Shown one piece after another: positions 1 to 7,901 of a DNA stretch of 64,000 nucleotides (the stretch's first letter is position 1; each line of letters opens with the position of its first letter). The position numbers and the translations under genes are program-made. Below the pieces are notes generated by a model, which saw nothing but the letters and a program-made list of their open reading frames with translations, was not told the origin of the DNA and did not search any database. The DNA is from CAIWHR01 sp963709525. Lineage in GTDB: Bacteria > Pseudomonadota > Gammaproteobacteria > Burkholderiales > Casimicrobiaceae. The stretch covers positions 372,001-436,000 of the forward strand of contig CAVPXB010000009.1 in NCBI GenBank assembly GCA_963709525.1. Direction: 5' to 3'.

Positions 1-90
1 ATCGTAGCGAGCCGAGCGGGAGAGCGAGGACAGATTTTCACGCTTTTGAGGCGCATGGCGGGACCATGTAACGAAAAAGCGGGGAAATAT

Positions 91-119
91 GGACCGCTAT
101 CCCACCGGCGCAGTAGATG
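91..119. repeat. 29-base dispersed repeat, copy 1
   Basis: This stretch matches 15853-15881 in the same orientation at 25 of 29 positions, and all four differences are transitions. The shared part runs from GGAC through GCTATCCC and CGGCGCAGT to GATG. Both copies lie in gene-free DNA. I do not recognise the family; it could be a relic of a transposable element end or of a shared small coding region. Confidence 0.55.
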
Positions 120-151
120 AACCCTAAGTCCGACAGGCTGCCAGGGCGGAT

Positions 152-332
152 GGGTGCCTCAGAGGCTGAGAGTTTTTCGGGCGTGTCCGAGCGGCGCGCC
201 AGAAGGCGCCCGATCGAGGCGCAAAGCGCAGCCATAGCTCGGGCTATGGCGAGCATTTGCAACGAAGCGCGGGCGTCTTCTGGCGTGATGAGCGGGCATG
301 ATCGAAAGACTCTCAGCCTCTCAGGGCCTGCC
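152..332. repeat. Long imperfect palindrome, copy 1
   Basis: An inverted repeat of roughly 90 bases per arm is centred near 240. The centre is a perfect hairpin: GCCATAGC at 231-238, loop TCGG, GCTATGGC at 243-250. Outward, GCAAA (221-225) pairs with TTTGC (256-260), the CGCCAGAAGGCGCCC region pairs with a downstream counterpart at 271-287, and GAGGCTGAGAGT near 162-173 pairs with ACTCTCAGCCTC near 309-320. The reverse complement of its core matches the core of the palindrome at 12062-12243, while the outer arms differ between the copies. It may fold as a cruciform or a long RNA hairpin. The family is unknown to me. Confidence 0.75.
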
Positions 333-541
333 CGAGCCGGCGGCAGCGGCCAAGCTTGTCATTCGTCAACACCAAGACACGGTCGTCGCGCGTATCCTTG
401 CACTCTTCATCGGCCTGGCAATGTGCGCGTGAGAGTGTATCGCCGGCCGGTTGCGGCCGCTGGCCGTCTGCTGCTGCGCGCGCAAGGCAAATGACTGTGG
501 ACGGCCGGGTGCCGGTGACGCCACAAATGGGGAGATAAACG

Positions 542-1006
542 GTGTCCACGATCATCAAGAGCCCGAAGGACTTCTGGACGGGCGCGATGTACCTCGGCTT
601 CGGGGCGTTCGCGTTCTGGATCGCGCGGGGCTACAACTTCGGAACGGCCAGTCGCATGGGGCCGGGGTATTTCCCGTCGGTGCTGTCGGGATTGCTGATG
701 TTGTTCGGCGCGCTGGCGCTGCTGCGCGGGGTGCGCAAGGAGGGGCCGCCGTTCGGGGGCTTCGCCTGGCGGCAGGCGGTGATCGTGCTGGCGTCGACGG
801 TGGCGTTCGGCTTCTTGCTGAGCCGGGCGGGCTGGTCATCGCGCTGGTGGTGCTGATCCTGGGCAGTGCCTCGGCCAGTGCCAAGTTCCGTTTCGAGTGG
901 AAGGCGGTGGCGGCGGCGATCGTGCTGGTGGTGTTCTGCGTGCTGGTGTTCGTCAAGGGCCTGGGGCTGCCGATTCCCCTGCTCGGGCTCCTGGTTCGGC
1001 GGCTGA
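542..1006 (+). pseudogene. tctB: TctB small permease subunit, frameshifted
   Basis: This is the small four-helix membrane subunit of a tripartite tricarboxylate transporter (TTT), which works with TctA and a periplasmic TctC to import carboxylates. A GTG at 542 follows GGGGAGAT. The first 90 or so residues read cleanly with two hydrophobic helices. The frame then slips near 830, where a run of G appears one base short, and continues as GLVIALVVLILGSA with further helices. It returns to the starting frame before TGA at 1004-1006, giving about 154 residues, normal for the family. The slips look like sequence errors or recent damage because the protein is otherwise well conserved. Confidence 0.7.
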
Positions 1007-1013
1007 CGGGGGC

Positions 1014-2536
1014 ATGCACATGGAAGTCTTTGCCAATCTCTACCTCGGGCTGCAGACCGCCGCCAGCTTCATCAATCTGGCCTACTGCTTCATCGGCGTG
1101 CTGCTCGGCACGCTGATCGGCGTGCTGCCGGGGATGGGGCCGGTGGCGACCATCGCCATGCTGCTGCCGATCACTTTCGGCCTGCCGCCGGTGTCGGCGC
1201 TGATCATGCTGGCGGGCATCTATCTACGGCGCGCAGTACGGCGGCTCGACGACGGCGATCCTGGTCAACCTGCCGGGCGAGGCCTCGTCGGTGGTCACCG
1301 CGCTCGACGGCTACCAGATGGCGCAGCAGGGCCGGGCCGGCCCGGCGCTGGCGACGGCGGCCATCGGCTCGTTCTTCGCCGGCACCGTCGCCACCTTCCT
1401 GATCGCGCTGTTCGCGCCGCCGCTGGCGGAGGTCGCGCTGAAGTTCGGCCCGGCCGAGTACTTCTCGCTGATGGTGCTGGGCCTGGTGGCCTCGGTGGTG
1501 CTGGCGCACGGCTCGCTGCTGCAGGCGCTGGGCATGATCGTGCTGGGCCTGCTGCTGGGCATCGTCGGCACCGACGTCAATTCCGGGCGTGGCGCGCTTC
1601 ACGCTTCGACATGCCGGAACTGACCGACGGCATCAGCTTCGTCGTGCGTGGCGATGGGCGTGTTCGGCATCGGCGAGATCATCGCGCAACCTGGAGAACG
1701 AGGGCGACGCGCAACCTGCTGGTGAAGAAGGTCGACCGGGCCTGATGCCGACCAGGGAGGATTTCAAGCGCATTGCGGCGCCGATGCTGCGCGGCACCGC
1801 GCTCGGCTCGGTCCTCGGCATCCTGCCGGGCGGCGGCGCGATGCTGTCGTCGTTCGCCGCCTATGCGCTGGAGAAGAAGGTATCGCAAGAACTCGGCCGA
1901 GTTCGGCAAGGGCGCGATCGAGGGCGTGGCGGCGCCGGAGGCGGCCAACAACGCCGGCGCGCAGACGTCGTTCATTCCGATGCTGACGCTGGGCATTCCG
2001 TCGAACCCGGTGATGGCGCTGATGATCGGCGCGATGATGATCCAGGGCATCCAGCCCGGGGCCGCGGTGATGACCGAGCAGCCGGCGCTGTTCTGGGGCC
2101 TGATCGCCTCGATGTGGATCGGCAACGTGATGCTGGTGGTCCTCAACCTGCCGCTGATCGGCCTGTGGGTGAGGATGCTGCACGGTGCCCTACCGCCTGC
2201 TGTATCCCGGCGATCCTGGTGTTCTGCGCGATCGGCGTCTTCAGCCTGTCGAACAGCGCCGTTCGACGTCTACCTGATGGCGGTGTTCGGCATTCGTCGG
2301 GCTACATCTTGCGCAAGCTCGAGTGCGAGCCGGCGCCGATGCTGCTGGGCTTCATCCTGGGGCCGATGATGGAGGAGTACCTGCGCCGCGCGCTGCTGCT
2401 GTCGCAGGGCGACCCGATGGTGTTCTTGACCCGGCCGATCAGCGCGACGATGCTGGTGCTGGCCGCGCTGGCGATGTTGACGGTGGTGCTGCCCGAGCTG
2501 CGCAAGAAGCGCGAGGAAGCATTCGCCGAGGAGTGA
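1014..2536 (+). pseudogene. tctA: TctA large permease subunit, many frameshifts
   Basis: This encodes the large, about 500-residue permease of the TTT system. Conserved pieces appear in order in alternating frames: the N-terminus with GVLPGMGPVATIAMLLP, then QYGGSTTAILVNLPGEASSV, GPAEYFSLMVLGL, FDMPELTDGISFVV, LGILPGGGAMLSSFAAYALEKK, EGVAAPEAANNAGAQTSFIP, LTLGIPSNPVMALMIGAMM and GYILRKLECEPAPMLLGFILGPMMEEYLRR. At least eight slips occur, for example an extra base near 1223, 1586, 1646, 1692, 1882, 2180 and 2262. Almost all are single inserted bases. The total span fits an intact gene. It could be a young pseudogene or an intact gene read with errors; I favour errors but cannot decide. The start may be ATG 1014 or 1020. 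Confidence 0.75.
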
Positions 2537-2538
2537 TC

Positions 2539-3306
2539 GTGCCCTACGACGCCTTCCCCAACCCGTTTCGACGCGATCTCATCGCCGGCAAGCCGCTCAT
2601 CGGCTGCTGGTGCTCGCTGGCGAGCCCGATCACCACCGAAATCCTCGGCCTCGCGGGATTCGACTGGCTGCTGCTCGACGGTGAGCACGCGCCGAACGAC
2701 GTGCTGTCGTTCATTCCGCAGCTGATGGCGTTGAAGGACAGCAGCAGCGCTCCGGTCGTGCGTCCGCCGTGGAACGACACGGTGACGATCAAGCGCCTGC
2801 TGGACGCCGGCTTCTACAACTTTCTCATCCCCTTCGTCGAGTCCGCCGACGACGCGCGGCGCGCAGTCGCGGCGACGCGCTATCCGCCGGCCGGTGTGCG
2901 CGGCGTCTCGGTCGCGCACCGCAGCAACCGCTACGGCACGATCGGCAATTACCAGCAGGTGATCAACGACAACATTGCCGTGATGGTGCAGATCGAGAGC
3001 CGCACAGGGATGCAGGCGGTCGATGCCATCTGCGACGTCGATGGCGTCGATGGCATCTTCATCGGGCCCTCGGATCTCGCCGCGGGGCTGGGCCACCTTG
3101 GCAACCCGTCGCACCCGGAAGTGCAGCAGGCGATGCAGCGCGTGTTCGCAAGCGCCAGGACGCACGGCAAGCCCATCGGCATCCTGGCGCCGGTCGAGGC
3201 GGACGCCCGCCGCTATATCGAGATGGGCGCCAGCTTCGTGGCCGTGGGCAGCGATCTCGGCGCGTTCCGCTCGGCCACCCAGGCGTTGCGCGACAAGTAT
3301 CGCTGA
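2539..3306 (+). CDS. garL: 5-keto-4-deoxy-D-glucarate aldolase
   Basis: This is a HpcH/HpaI-family class II aldolase that splits 2-keto-3-deoxy- or 5-keto-4-deoxy-D-glucarate into pyruvate and tartronate semialdehyde in the cytoplasm. The protein is 255 residues and resembles E. coli GarL along its whole length. With GTG 2539 as start, the catalytic base in GEHAPND is His50 and the metal ligands are Glu153 (QIES) and Asp179 (GPSDLA), the numbering I recall for E. coli GarL, which is why I prefer it over GTG 2533. It starts just after the tctA stop, so tctB-tctA-garL is probably one transcript, coupling carboxylate or sugar-acid uptake to breakdown. Confidence 0.88.
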   Translation: MPYDAFPNPFRRDLIAGKPLIGCWCSLASPITTEILGLAGFDWLLLDGEHAPNDVLSFIPQLMALKDSSSAPVVRPPWNDTVTIKRLLDAGFYNFLIPFVESADDARRAVAATRYPPAGVRGVSVAHRSNRYGTIGNYQQVINDNIAVMVQIESRTGMQAVDAICDVDGVDGIFIGPSDLAAGLGHLGNPSHPEVQQAMQRVFASARTHGKPIGILAPVEADARRYIEMGASFVAVGSDLGAFRSATQALRDKYR

Positions 3307-3418
3307 ACCCTCGGTGCGCCGCCGGCTGCCCCCGCCGGGTACGTGCAGCTTGACGCCGATCGCCGGGCTTTGATCGTAGTCATCGACGTCCTGGTTCGAT
3401 TGCGCTACGGTATCCGGC

Positions 3419-4444
3419 ATGCCCGCCAACCTCTCGCCCGAGTACAAGCTGGCCGAAGCCGCCTACCGCAAGGCGCGCGAGCCCAGGCTGCGGCTCGACC
3501 ATCTGCGCGAAATGCTCCGCGTGATCCCCAAGCACAAGGGAACCGAGCACCTTCAGGCGGACATCAAGGCGCGCATCAAGGACCTGACCGGCGAACTCGA
3601 ACACGGCCCGAAAGGCGGTGGACGCACCGGGCCCGCACTGGTGGTGCGCCCCGAGGGCGCGGCGCAGATCGCGCTGCTCGGCCCGCCCAACGCCGGCAAG
3701 TCGCTGCTCCACGCGCGGCTGACCGCGTCGCATGCGCACGATGCGCCCTATCCGTTCACGACGCAGTTCCCCGAGCCGGGGATGCTGCTGCACGAAGACA
3801 TCCACTTTCAGCTGATCGACCTGCCGGCGGTCGCGCCCGAGCACCCGGTCCCGTGGCTCGCGAGCGCATTGCAGATGGCCGATGCGGCGCTGCTGCTGAT
3901 CGACCTCTCCGAGCCTTCCTGCGTCGAACAGTTGCAGGGCGTGCGCGCGGTGTTGCGCGAGCGGCGGGTGTGGCTGTCCGAGCGTTGGCCGGCGACCGAT
4001 GGCGGCATCGAGGCTTCGCTCGCCGCCGACGAAGACCCGTTCGCCCTTCGCCTGCCCACGCTGCTGCTGGCGAACAAGATCGATCGCATCGCTGACGCGG
4101 ACGCCGAACTCGACGCCTTCCGCGAGTTGGCCGCGGTGGACTATCCGATGCTGCCGATTTCCGCGGCGACCGGACGCGGTCTCGCGGAGATCGGGCCCCG
4201 GCTATTCCGGAACCTCGGGATCGTACGCGTCTATACCAAGCTGCCGGGCAAGCCCGCCGATCACCAGCGCCCGTTTACGTTGCGCCGTGGCCAGACGGTG
4301 CGTGACGTGGCCCGGCTGGTGCACAAGGATCTCGAGCGGACGCTGCGCTTTGCGCGCGTCACCGGCCATTCGGGTTTCGAGGGTCAGCAGGTCGGGCCGG
4401 AGCACGCTTTGGCCGATGGAGACGTGGTGGAACTCCACGCCTGA
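3419..4444 (+). CDS. DRG-like GTPase with TGS domain
   Basis: This 341-residue protein has an N-terminal helical region (residues 1-75), a G domain with P-loop GPPNAGKS at 88-95, an FTTQFPEPGM switch region, and NKID at about 219-222. A C-terminal TGS domain begins near residue 280. The order matches the Drg/Rbg group of Obg-related GTPases, which is typical of archaea and eukaryotes and patchy in bacteria. Those proteins bind ribosomes or RNA; the bacterial function is not established. An insertion of acidic residues (EASLAADEDP) precedes the NKID motif. It stands alone between garL and the hydrogenase operon, with about 110 and 276 bases of spacer. The start is ATG 3419, with no strong ribosome binding site visible. 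Confidence 0.75.
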   Translation: MPANLSPEYKLAEAAYRKAREPRLRLDHLREMLRVIPKHKGTEHLQADIKARIKDLTGELEHGPKGGGRTGPALVVRPEGAAQIALLGPPNAGKSLLHARLTASHAHDAPYPFTTQFPEPGMLLHEDIHFQLIDLPAVAPEHPVPWLASALQMADAALLLIDLSEPSCVEQLQGVRAVLRERRVWLSERWPATDGGIEASLAADEDPFALRLPTLLLANKIDRIADADAELDAFRELAAVDYPMLPISAATGRGLAEIGPRLFRNLGIVRVYTKLPGKPADHQRPFTLRRGQTVRDVARLVHKDLERTLRFARVTGHSGFEGQQVGPEHALADGDVVELHA

Positions 4445-4720
4445 CAGACCTCGGCGCGCCGCACTCGCGGCGAGGCGAAGCAGGCGCCGCCTGCCGCGGG
4501 ACGCGGGGCCCACACGCAATCCGGGCGCCCAAGCTGTCGCCGCCGGGACCGGTCGGGCCGCGTGGCGCCCGTCGGGTGCGGACTGGTTGCCTTAGGTCAA
4601 GATCGGCAACGGCGCGAGGAGGATGATGGGCGGCACACGGTGGCCAAAGGCAACTGCCACGGTTCGGCGCAGGGCTTGGTGCCCGCGCCCGACGCTGCCG
4701 CACTTACGAGGGACTTTGGC

Positions 4721-6607
4721 ATGTCCAGTGATTTCCTTCCCGACGCCCGGATCGACGAGGTGCTGGATCGATACCGTCGCGATTCGACCCGGCTGGTGCA
4801 AATCCTGCGCGAAGTCCAGCAACCCGAGGGTTACCTGCCTGCGCACGCGATTACCCGCGTCGCCGCCGCGGTGGGCCTGCCTCGCGCTCGCGTGGAGGGC
4901 GTTGCCAATTTCTACAGTTTTCTGCACATCAAACCAGCCGGCCGTTACCGCTTGCTGTTCTCCGACAACGTCACCGATCGGATGCAGGACAACGTCGGTC
5001 TGTTCGACCGGCTGTGCAGCAAACTGTGGCTGGAGCGCGGCAAGTTGTCGGAAGACGGACTCGCCAGTGCCGATTTCACCTCCTGCACCGGGCTGGGCGA
5101 CCAGGGGCCGGGAATGCTCGTCAATGGCTGGGCGATCCCCCGGCTGACCGAAGGCCGCATCGATGAAATCGTCGAGCTGGTCCACGCGCAAACACCGGTG
5201 GCGGAGTGGCCGGACGACCTGTTCGCGATTGCCGACAACATCCGCCGCAAGGATGTGATGCTCGACAGCGCACTCCAGCCGGGCGACGCGATTCGCGCCG
5301 CTATCGCCCGCGGACCACGCGCGGACATGGAAATCGCCTCGAATGAGCGTTCGTGGCGCGAGGGCGTGATTGCCGCGCCGCAGGGGCCGGTGGCGACGCT
5401 GGAAGAGATCAAGCGGTCGAACCTGCGCGGCCGCGGCGGCGCCGGTTTCACGACCGGCCTGAAATGGGAAGCCTGCCGCAGCGCGCTGGGTCAGATGCGC
5501 TACGTCGTCTGCAACGCGGACGAAGGCGAGCCCGGCACGTTCAAGGACCGGGTGCTGCTGACGCGCTATGCCGATCTGGTCATCGAAGGGATGACCGTGT
5601 GCGCCTATGTCATCGGCGCTGCCCGCGGCGTCATCTATCTGCGCGGCGAATACCAGTACCTGCTCGCGCCCCTGCAGGAGGTGCTGGAGCATCGTCGCAC
5701 CAGCTATCTGCTCGGGAACGGAATCCTCGGCCAGCCGGGATTCGACTTCGATGTCGAGATCCAGCTGGGTGCCGGCGCGTACATCTGCGGCGAGGAGTCC
5801 GCGCTGATCGAGTCGATGGAAGGCAAGCGTGGCGTGCCGCGCAACCGTCCGCCGTATCCGGTGACCCACGGTTACCTGCAGCAGCCGACGACCGTCAACA
5901 ACGTCGAGACCTTTTGCGCGGCGGCCCTGATCGCGATCCACGGCGGCGACTGGTACCGGAAAATCGGTACCGCAAAGAGTTCCGGCACCAAGCTGCTGTC
6001 CGTGTCGGGCGACTGCGCGCGGCCCGGCGTCTACGAGTATCCGTTCGGGGTCACCATCCACGACGTCCTGGAGGACTGCGGCGCCGAGGATACGCAGGCC
6101 GTGCAGGTGTCGGGCCCGTCCGGGGTTTGCCTCGACGAAACGGAGTTCTCGCGGCAGATCGCCTTCGAGGATGTCCCCACCGCGGGCTCGTTCATGATCT
6201 TCAACCGGCAACGCGACATGTTCGAGGTTGCGCGCAATTTCAGCCACTTCTTTGCGCACGAGAGTTGTGGTTTTTGCACGCCCTGTCGTGTCGGAACGAC
6301 GGTGCTGAAGAACTGCATGGACAAGCTGCAGGCGGGTCACGGCACGCAATACGATCTCGCGGAGATCTTCGACCTTGCCCGCCTGCTGCAGGCGACCAGC
6401 CATTGCGGACTGGGGCACACGGCCTGCAATCCGCTGTTCGACACGCTGAAGAAATTCCGGCCTGCCTTTGAGCGGCGGCTGAACTTCCTCGAGTTTGCCC
6501 CGGCCTTCGATCTGGACCGCGCGTTGGCGGCTGCCCGACAGATGACCGGGCGCGACGATGCGGGTGCGCACCTCCACTCCGAAACGACCACGGGAGCCAC
6601 GACATGA
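4721..6607 (+). CDS. hoxF: NAD-reducing hydrogenase, diaphorase subunit HoxF
   Basis: This is the large diaphorase subunit of a group 3d [NiFe] hydrogenase. It carries FMN and the NAD(H) site and moves electrons between H2-derived clusters and NAD+ in the cytoplasm. The 628-residue protein has an N-terminal NuoE-like domain (about 1-165) and a NuoF-like domain with FMN motif RGRGGAGF from residue 236, NADH motif GAGAYICGEESAL from 350, and 4Fe-4S ligands Cys516, Cys519, Cys522 (SCGFCTPC) and Cys562. The NuoE-like part has only two cysteines (SCTGLGDQGPG), so it lacks a canonical 2Fe-2S site, as I recall for Cupriavidus HoxF. The frame is open back to GTG 4562, but ATG 4721 follows ACGAGGGA and fits the family start. 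It is the first gene of hoxFUYHW. Confidence 0.93.
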   Translation: MSSDFLPDARIDEVLDRYRRDSTRLVQILREVQQPEGYLPAHAITRVAAAVGLPRARVEGVANFYSFLHIKPAGRYRLLFSDNVTDRMQDNVGLFDRLCSKLWLERGKLSEDGLASADFTSCTGLGDQGPGMLVNGWAIPRLTEGRIDEIVELVHAQTPVAEWPDDLFAIADNIRRKDVMLDSALQPGDAIRAAIARGPRADMEIASNERSWREGVIAAPQGPVATLEEIKRSNLRGRGGAGFTTGLKWEACRSALGQMRYVVCNADEGEPGTFKDRVLLTRYADLVIEGMTVCAYVIGAARGVIYLRGEYQYLLAPLQEVLEHRRTSYLLGNGILGQPGFDFDVEIQLGAGAYICGEESALIESMEGKRGVPRNRPPYPVTHGYLQQPTTVNNVETFCAAALIAIHGGDWYRKIGTAKSSGTKLLSVSGDCARPGVYEYPFGVTIHDVLEDCGAEDTQAVQVSGPSGVCLDETEFSRQIAFEDVPTAGSFMIFNRQRDMFEVARNFSHFFAHESCGFCTPCRVGTTVLKNCMDKLQAGHGTQYDLAEIFDLARLLQATSHCGLGHTACNPLFDTLKKFRPAFERRLNFLEFAPAFDLDRALAAARQMTGRDDAGAHLHSETTTGATT

Positions 6608-7338
6608 CCGCGGGCCAGGTCTTCGCGCTGGATGGCCTGGAGGTTCCTTACCGGCCCGGGCAGACCATCATCCAGGCAGCACTGGCGGCGGGTCGGTATA
6701 TCCCGCACCTTTGCTACCACCCGGAGTTCAAGCCGCATGGCAGCTGCAAGCTCTGCACCGTGCTGGTGAACGGCCGCAACATGGCCGCGTGCACCACGCC
6801 GGCGGCCATGGGAATGGAAGTCGAGAGCGACACGGCCGAGTTGAACGACGAGCGAAGGATGCTGGTGCAACTGCTGTTCGTCGAGGGCAATCACTTCTGC
6901 CCCTCGTGCGACAAGAGTGGCGCCTGCATGCTGCAGGCCGTGGCCTACGACCTCGGCGTGATGAGCCCGCGGTTCTCGCACCTCTTCCCCAACCGGCCGG
7001 TGGACGCGTCCCATCCCGATTTCGTGCTCGATTTCAACCGCTGCATTCTGTGCGAGCTGTGCGTGCGCGCGAGCAGCGAGGTCGATCGCAAGAACGTGTT
7101 TGCGCTGTCCGGGCGCGGCATCACCAAGCACCTCATCGTCAACGCCGAATCCGGCCGCCTCGCCGATACCGGTCTCGCCAGGGAAGACAAGGCGACGCAG
7201 GTGTGCCCGGTCGGCGTGATCATCCCCAAGCAGCACGCCTTCTCGGTGCCCATCGGCCAGCGCAAGTACGACCTCCAGCCCGTCAGCGCGCGTGCCCGCG
7301 AGGATGCGCCGCGTCCGGCAGGGAGCCGCCATGGATGA
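6604..7338 (+). CDS. hoxU: NAD-reducing hydrogenase, subunit HoxU
   Basis: This is the iron-sulfur electron-transfer subunit linking the HoxHY hydrogenase to the HoxF diaphorase; it corresponds to the N-terminal part of NuoG. The protein is 244 residues. It shows a ferredoxin-like 2Fe-2S site (Cys37, Cys48, Cys51, Cys63), a His-Cys3 cluster motif around HFCPSCDKSGAC, and a further cluster with CILCELC and a CPVG-type cysteine near residue 200. The start overlaps the hoxF stop by four bases (ATGA), so the two are translationally coupled. The C-terminal tail after about residue 225 is variable and overlaps hoxY. Confidence 0.92.
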   Translation: MTAGQVFALDGLEVPYRPGQTIIQAALAAGRYIPHLCYHPEFKPHGSCKLCTVLVNGRNMAACTTPAAMGMEVESDTAELNDERRMLVQLLFVEGNHFCPSCDKSGACMLQAVAYDLGVMSPRFSHLFPNRPVDASHPDFVLDFNRCILCELCVRASSEVDRKNVFALSGRGITKHLIVNAESGRLADTGLAREDKATQVCPVGVIIPKQHAFSVPIGQRKYDLQPVSARAREDAPRPAGSRHG

Positions 7339-7882
7339 GTCGAAGCCCGCCAAGCTCCGCGTCGCGACCACGTCGCTGGCGGGCTGTTTCGGCTGCCACA
7401 TGTCGCTGCTCGACATCGACGAGCGGCTGTTCAAGCTGCTCGAACTCGTGGAGTTCGACCGGTCGCCGATCACCGACATCAAGCACTGCGGTCCCTGCGA
7501 CATCGGCATCGTCGAAGGCGGCGTCTGCAATGCGGAGAACGTTCACGTGCTGCACGAATTCCGCGACAACTGCAGGATCCTGATCGCCATCGGCGCCTGC
7601 GCGGTCAACGGCGGATTGCCGGCGCAGCGCAATCTCCTCGATCTGCGCGATTGCCTGCAGGAGGTCTACCTGACCGAGCCGGGGCTTGCGAGCGGCGGCA
7701 TTCCCAACGATCCGGAGTTGCCGTTGCCCCTCGACCAGGTGTACCCGTTGCACGAGGTCGTCAAGATCGACTACTTCATTCCGGGGTGCCCGCCGTCGGC
7801 TGACGCGATCTGGAAGTTCCTGACCGACCTCCTCGCCGGGCGCACGCCGACGCTGGCGCACGGCCTGATCCATTACGACTGA
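7331..7882 (+). CDS. hoxY: NAD-reducing hydrogenase, small subunit HoxY
   Basis: This is the small hydrogenase subunit, which carries the proximal 4Fe-4S cluster and partners HoxH. At 183 residues it has the short form typical of cytoplasmic NAD-linked enzymes, with no twin-arginine signal. Cluster ligands are visible in AGCFGCHMS, in VEGGVCN, in IGACAVNGG and in IPGCPPSAD; HCGPCDIG adds two more cysteines. The ATG at 7331 overlaps the end of hoxU by eight bases and gives an N-terminus close to the family start. An in-frame upstream extension to 7292 exists but lies wholly inside hoxU. Confidence 0.92.
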   Translation: MDESKPAKLRVATTSLAGCFGCHMSLLDIDERLFKLLELVEFDRSPITDIKHCGPCDIGIVEGGVCNAENVHVLHEFRDNCRILIAIGACAVNGGLPAQRNLLDLRDCLQEVYLTEPGLASGGIPNDPELPLPLDQVYPLHEVVKIDYFIPGCPPSADAIWKFLTDLLAGRTPTLAHGLIHYD

Positions 7883-7901
7883 CCGAAGCCTTGAATCCGC
7901 C

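Larger units (their letters stand above)
1..541. other. Gene-free left edge with repeats
   Basis: I find no convincing protein-coding gene here; the short frames on both strands are high-GC shadows. The stretch holds a 29-base dispersed repeat at 91-119 and a long imperfect palindrome at about 152-332, both listed separately. A purine-rich ribosome binding site lies just before the GTG of tctB at 542. A solute-binding tctC would often sit upstream of tctB; none is visible. Confidence 0.6.

Noticed and set aside
4638..4660. Possible sigma54 promoter before hoxF
   Set aside because: The GG and GC elements are 12 bases apart instead of 10, so it does not fit the -24/-12 spacing.
4592..6577. Long minus-strand open frame opposite hoxF
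   Set aside because: It is the antisense shadow of a certain gene in GC-rich DNA; its composition is Arg/Gln/His-rich and no family motif is seen.
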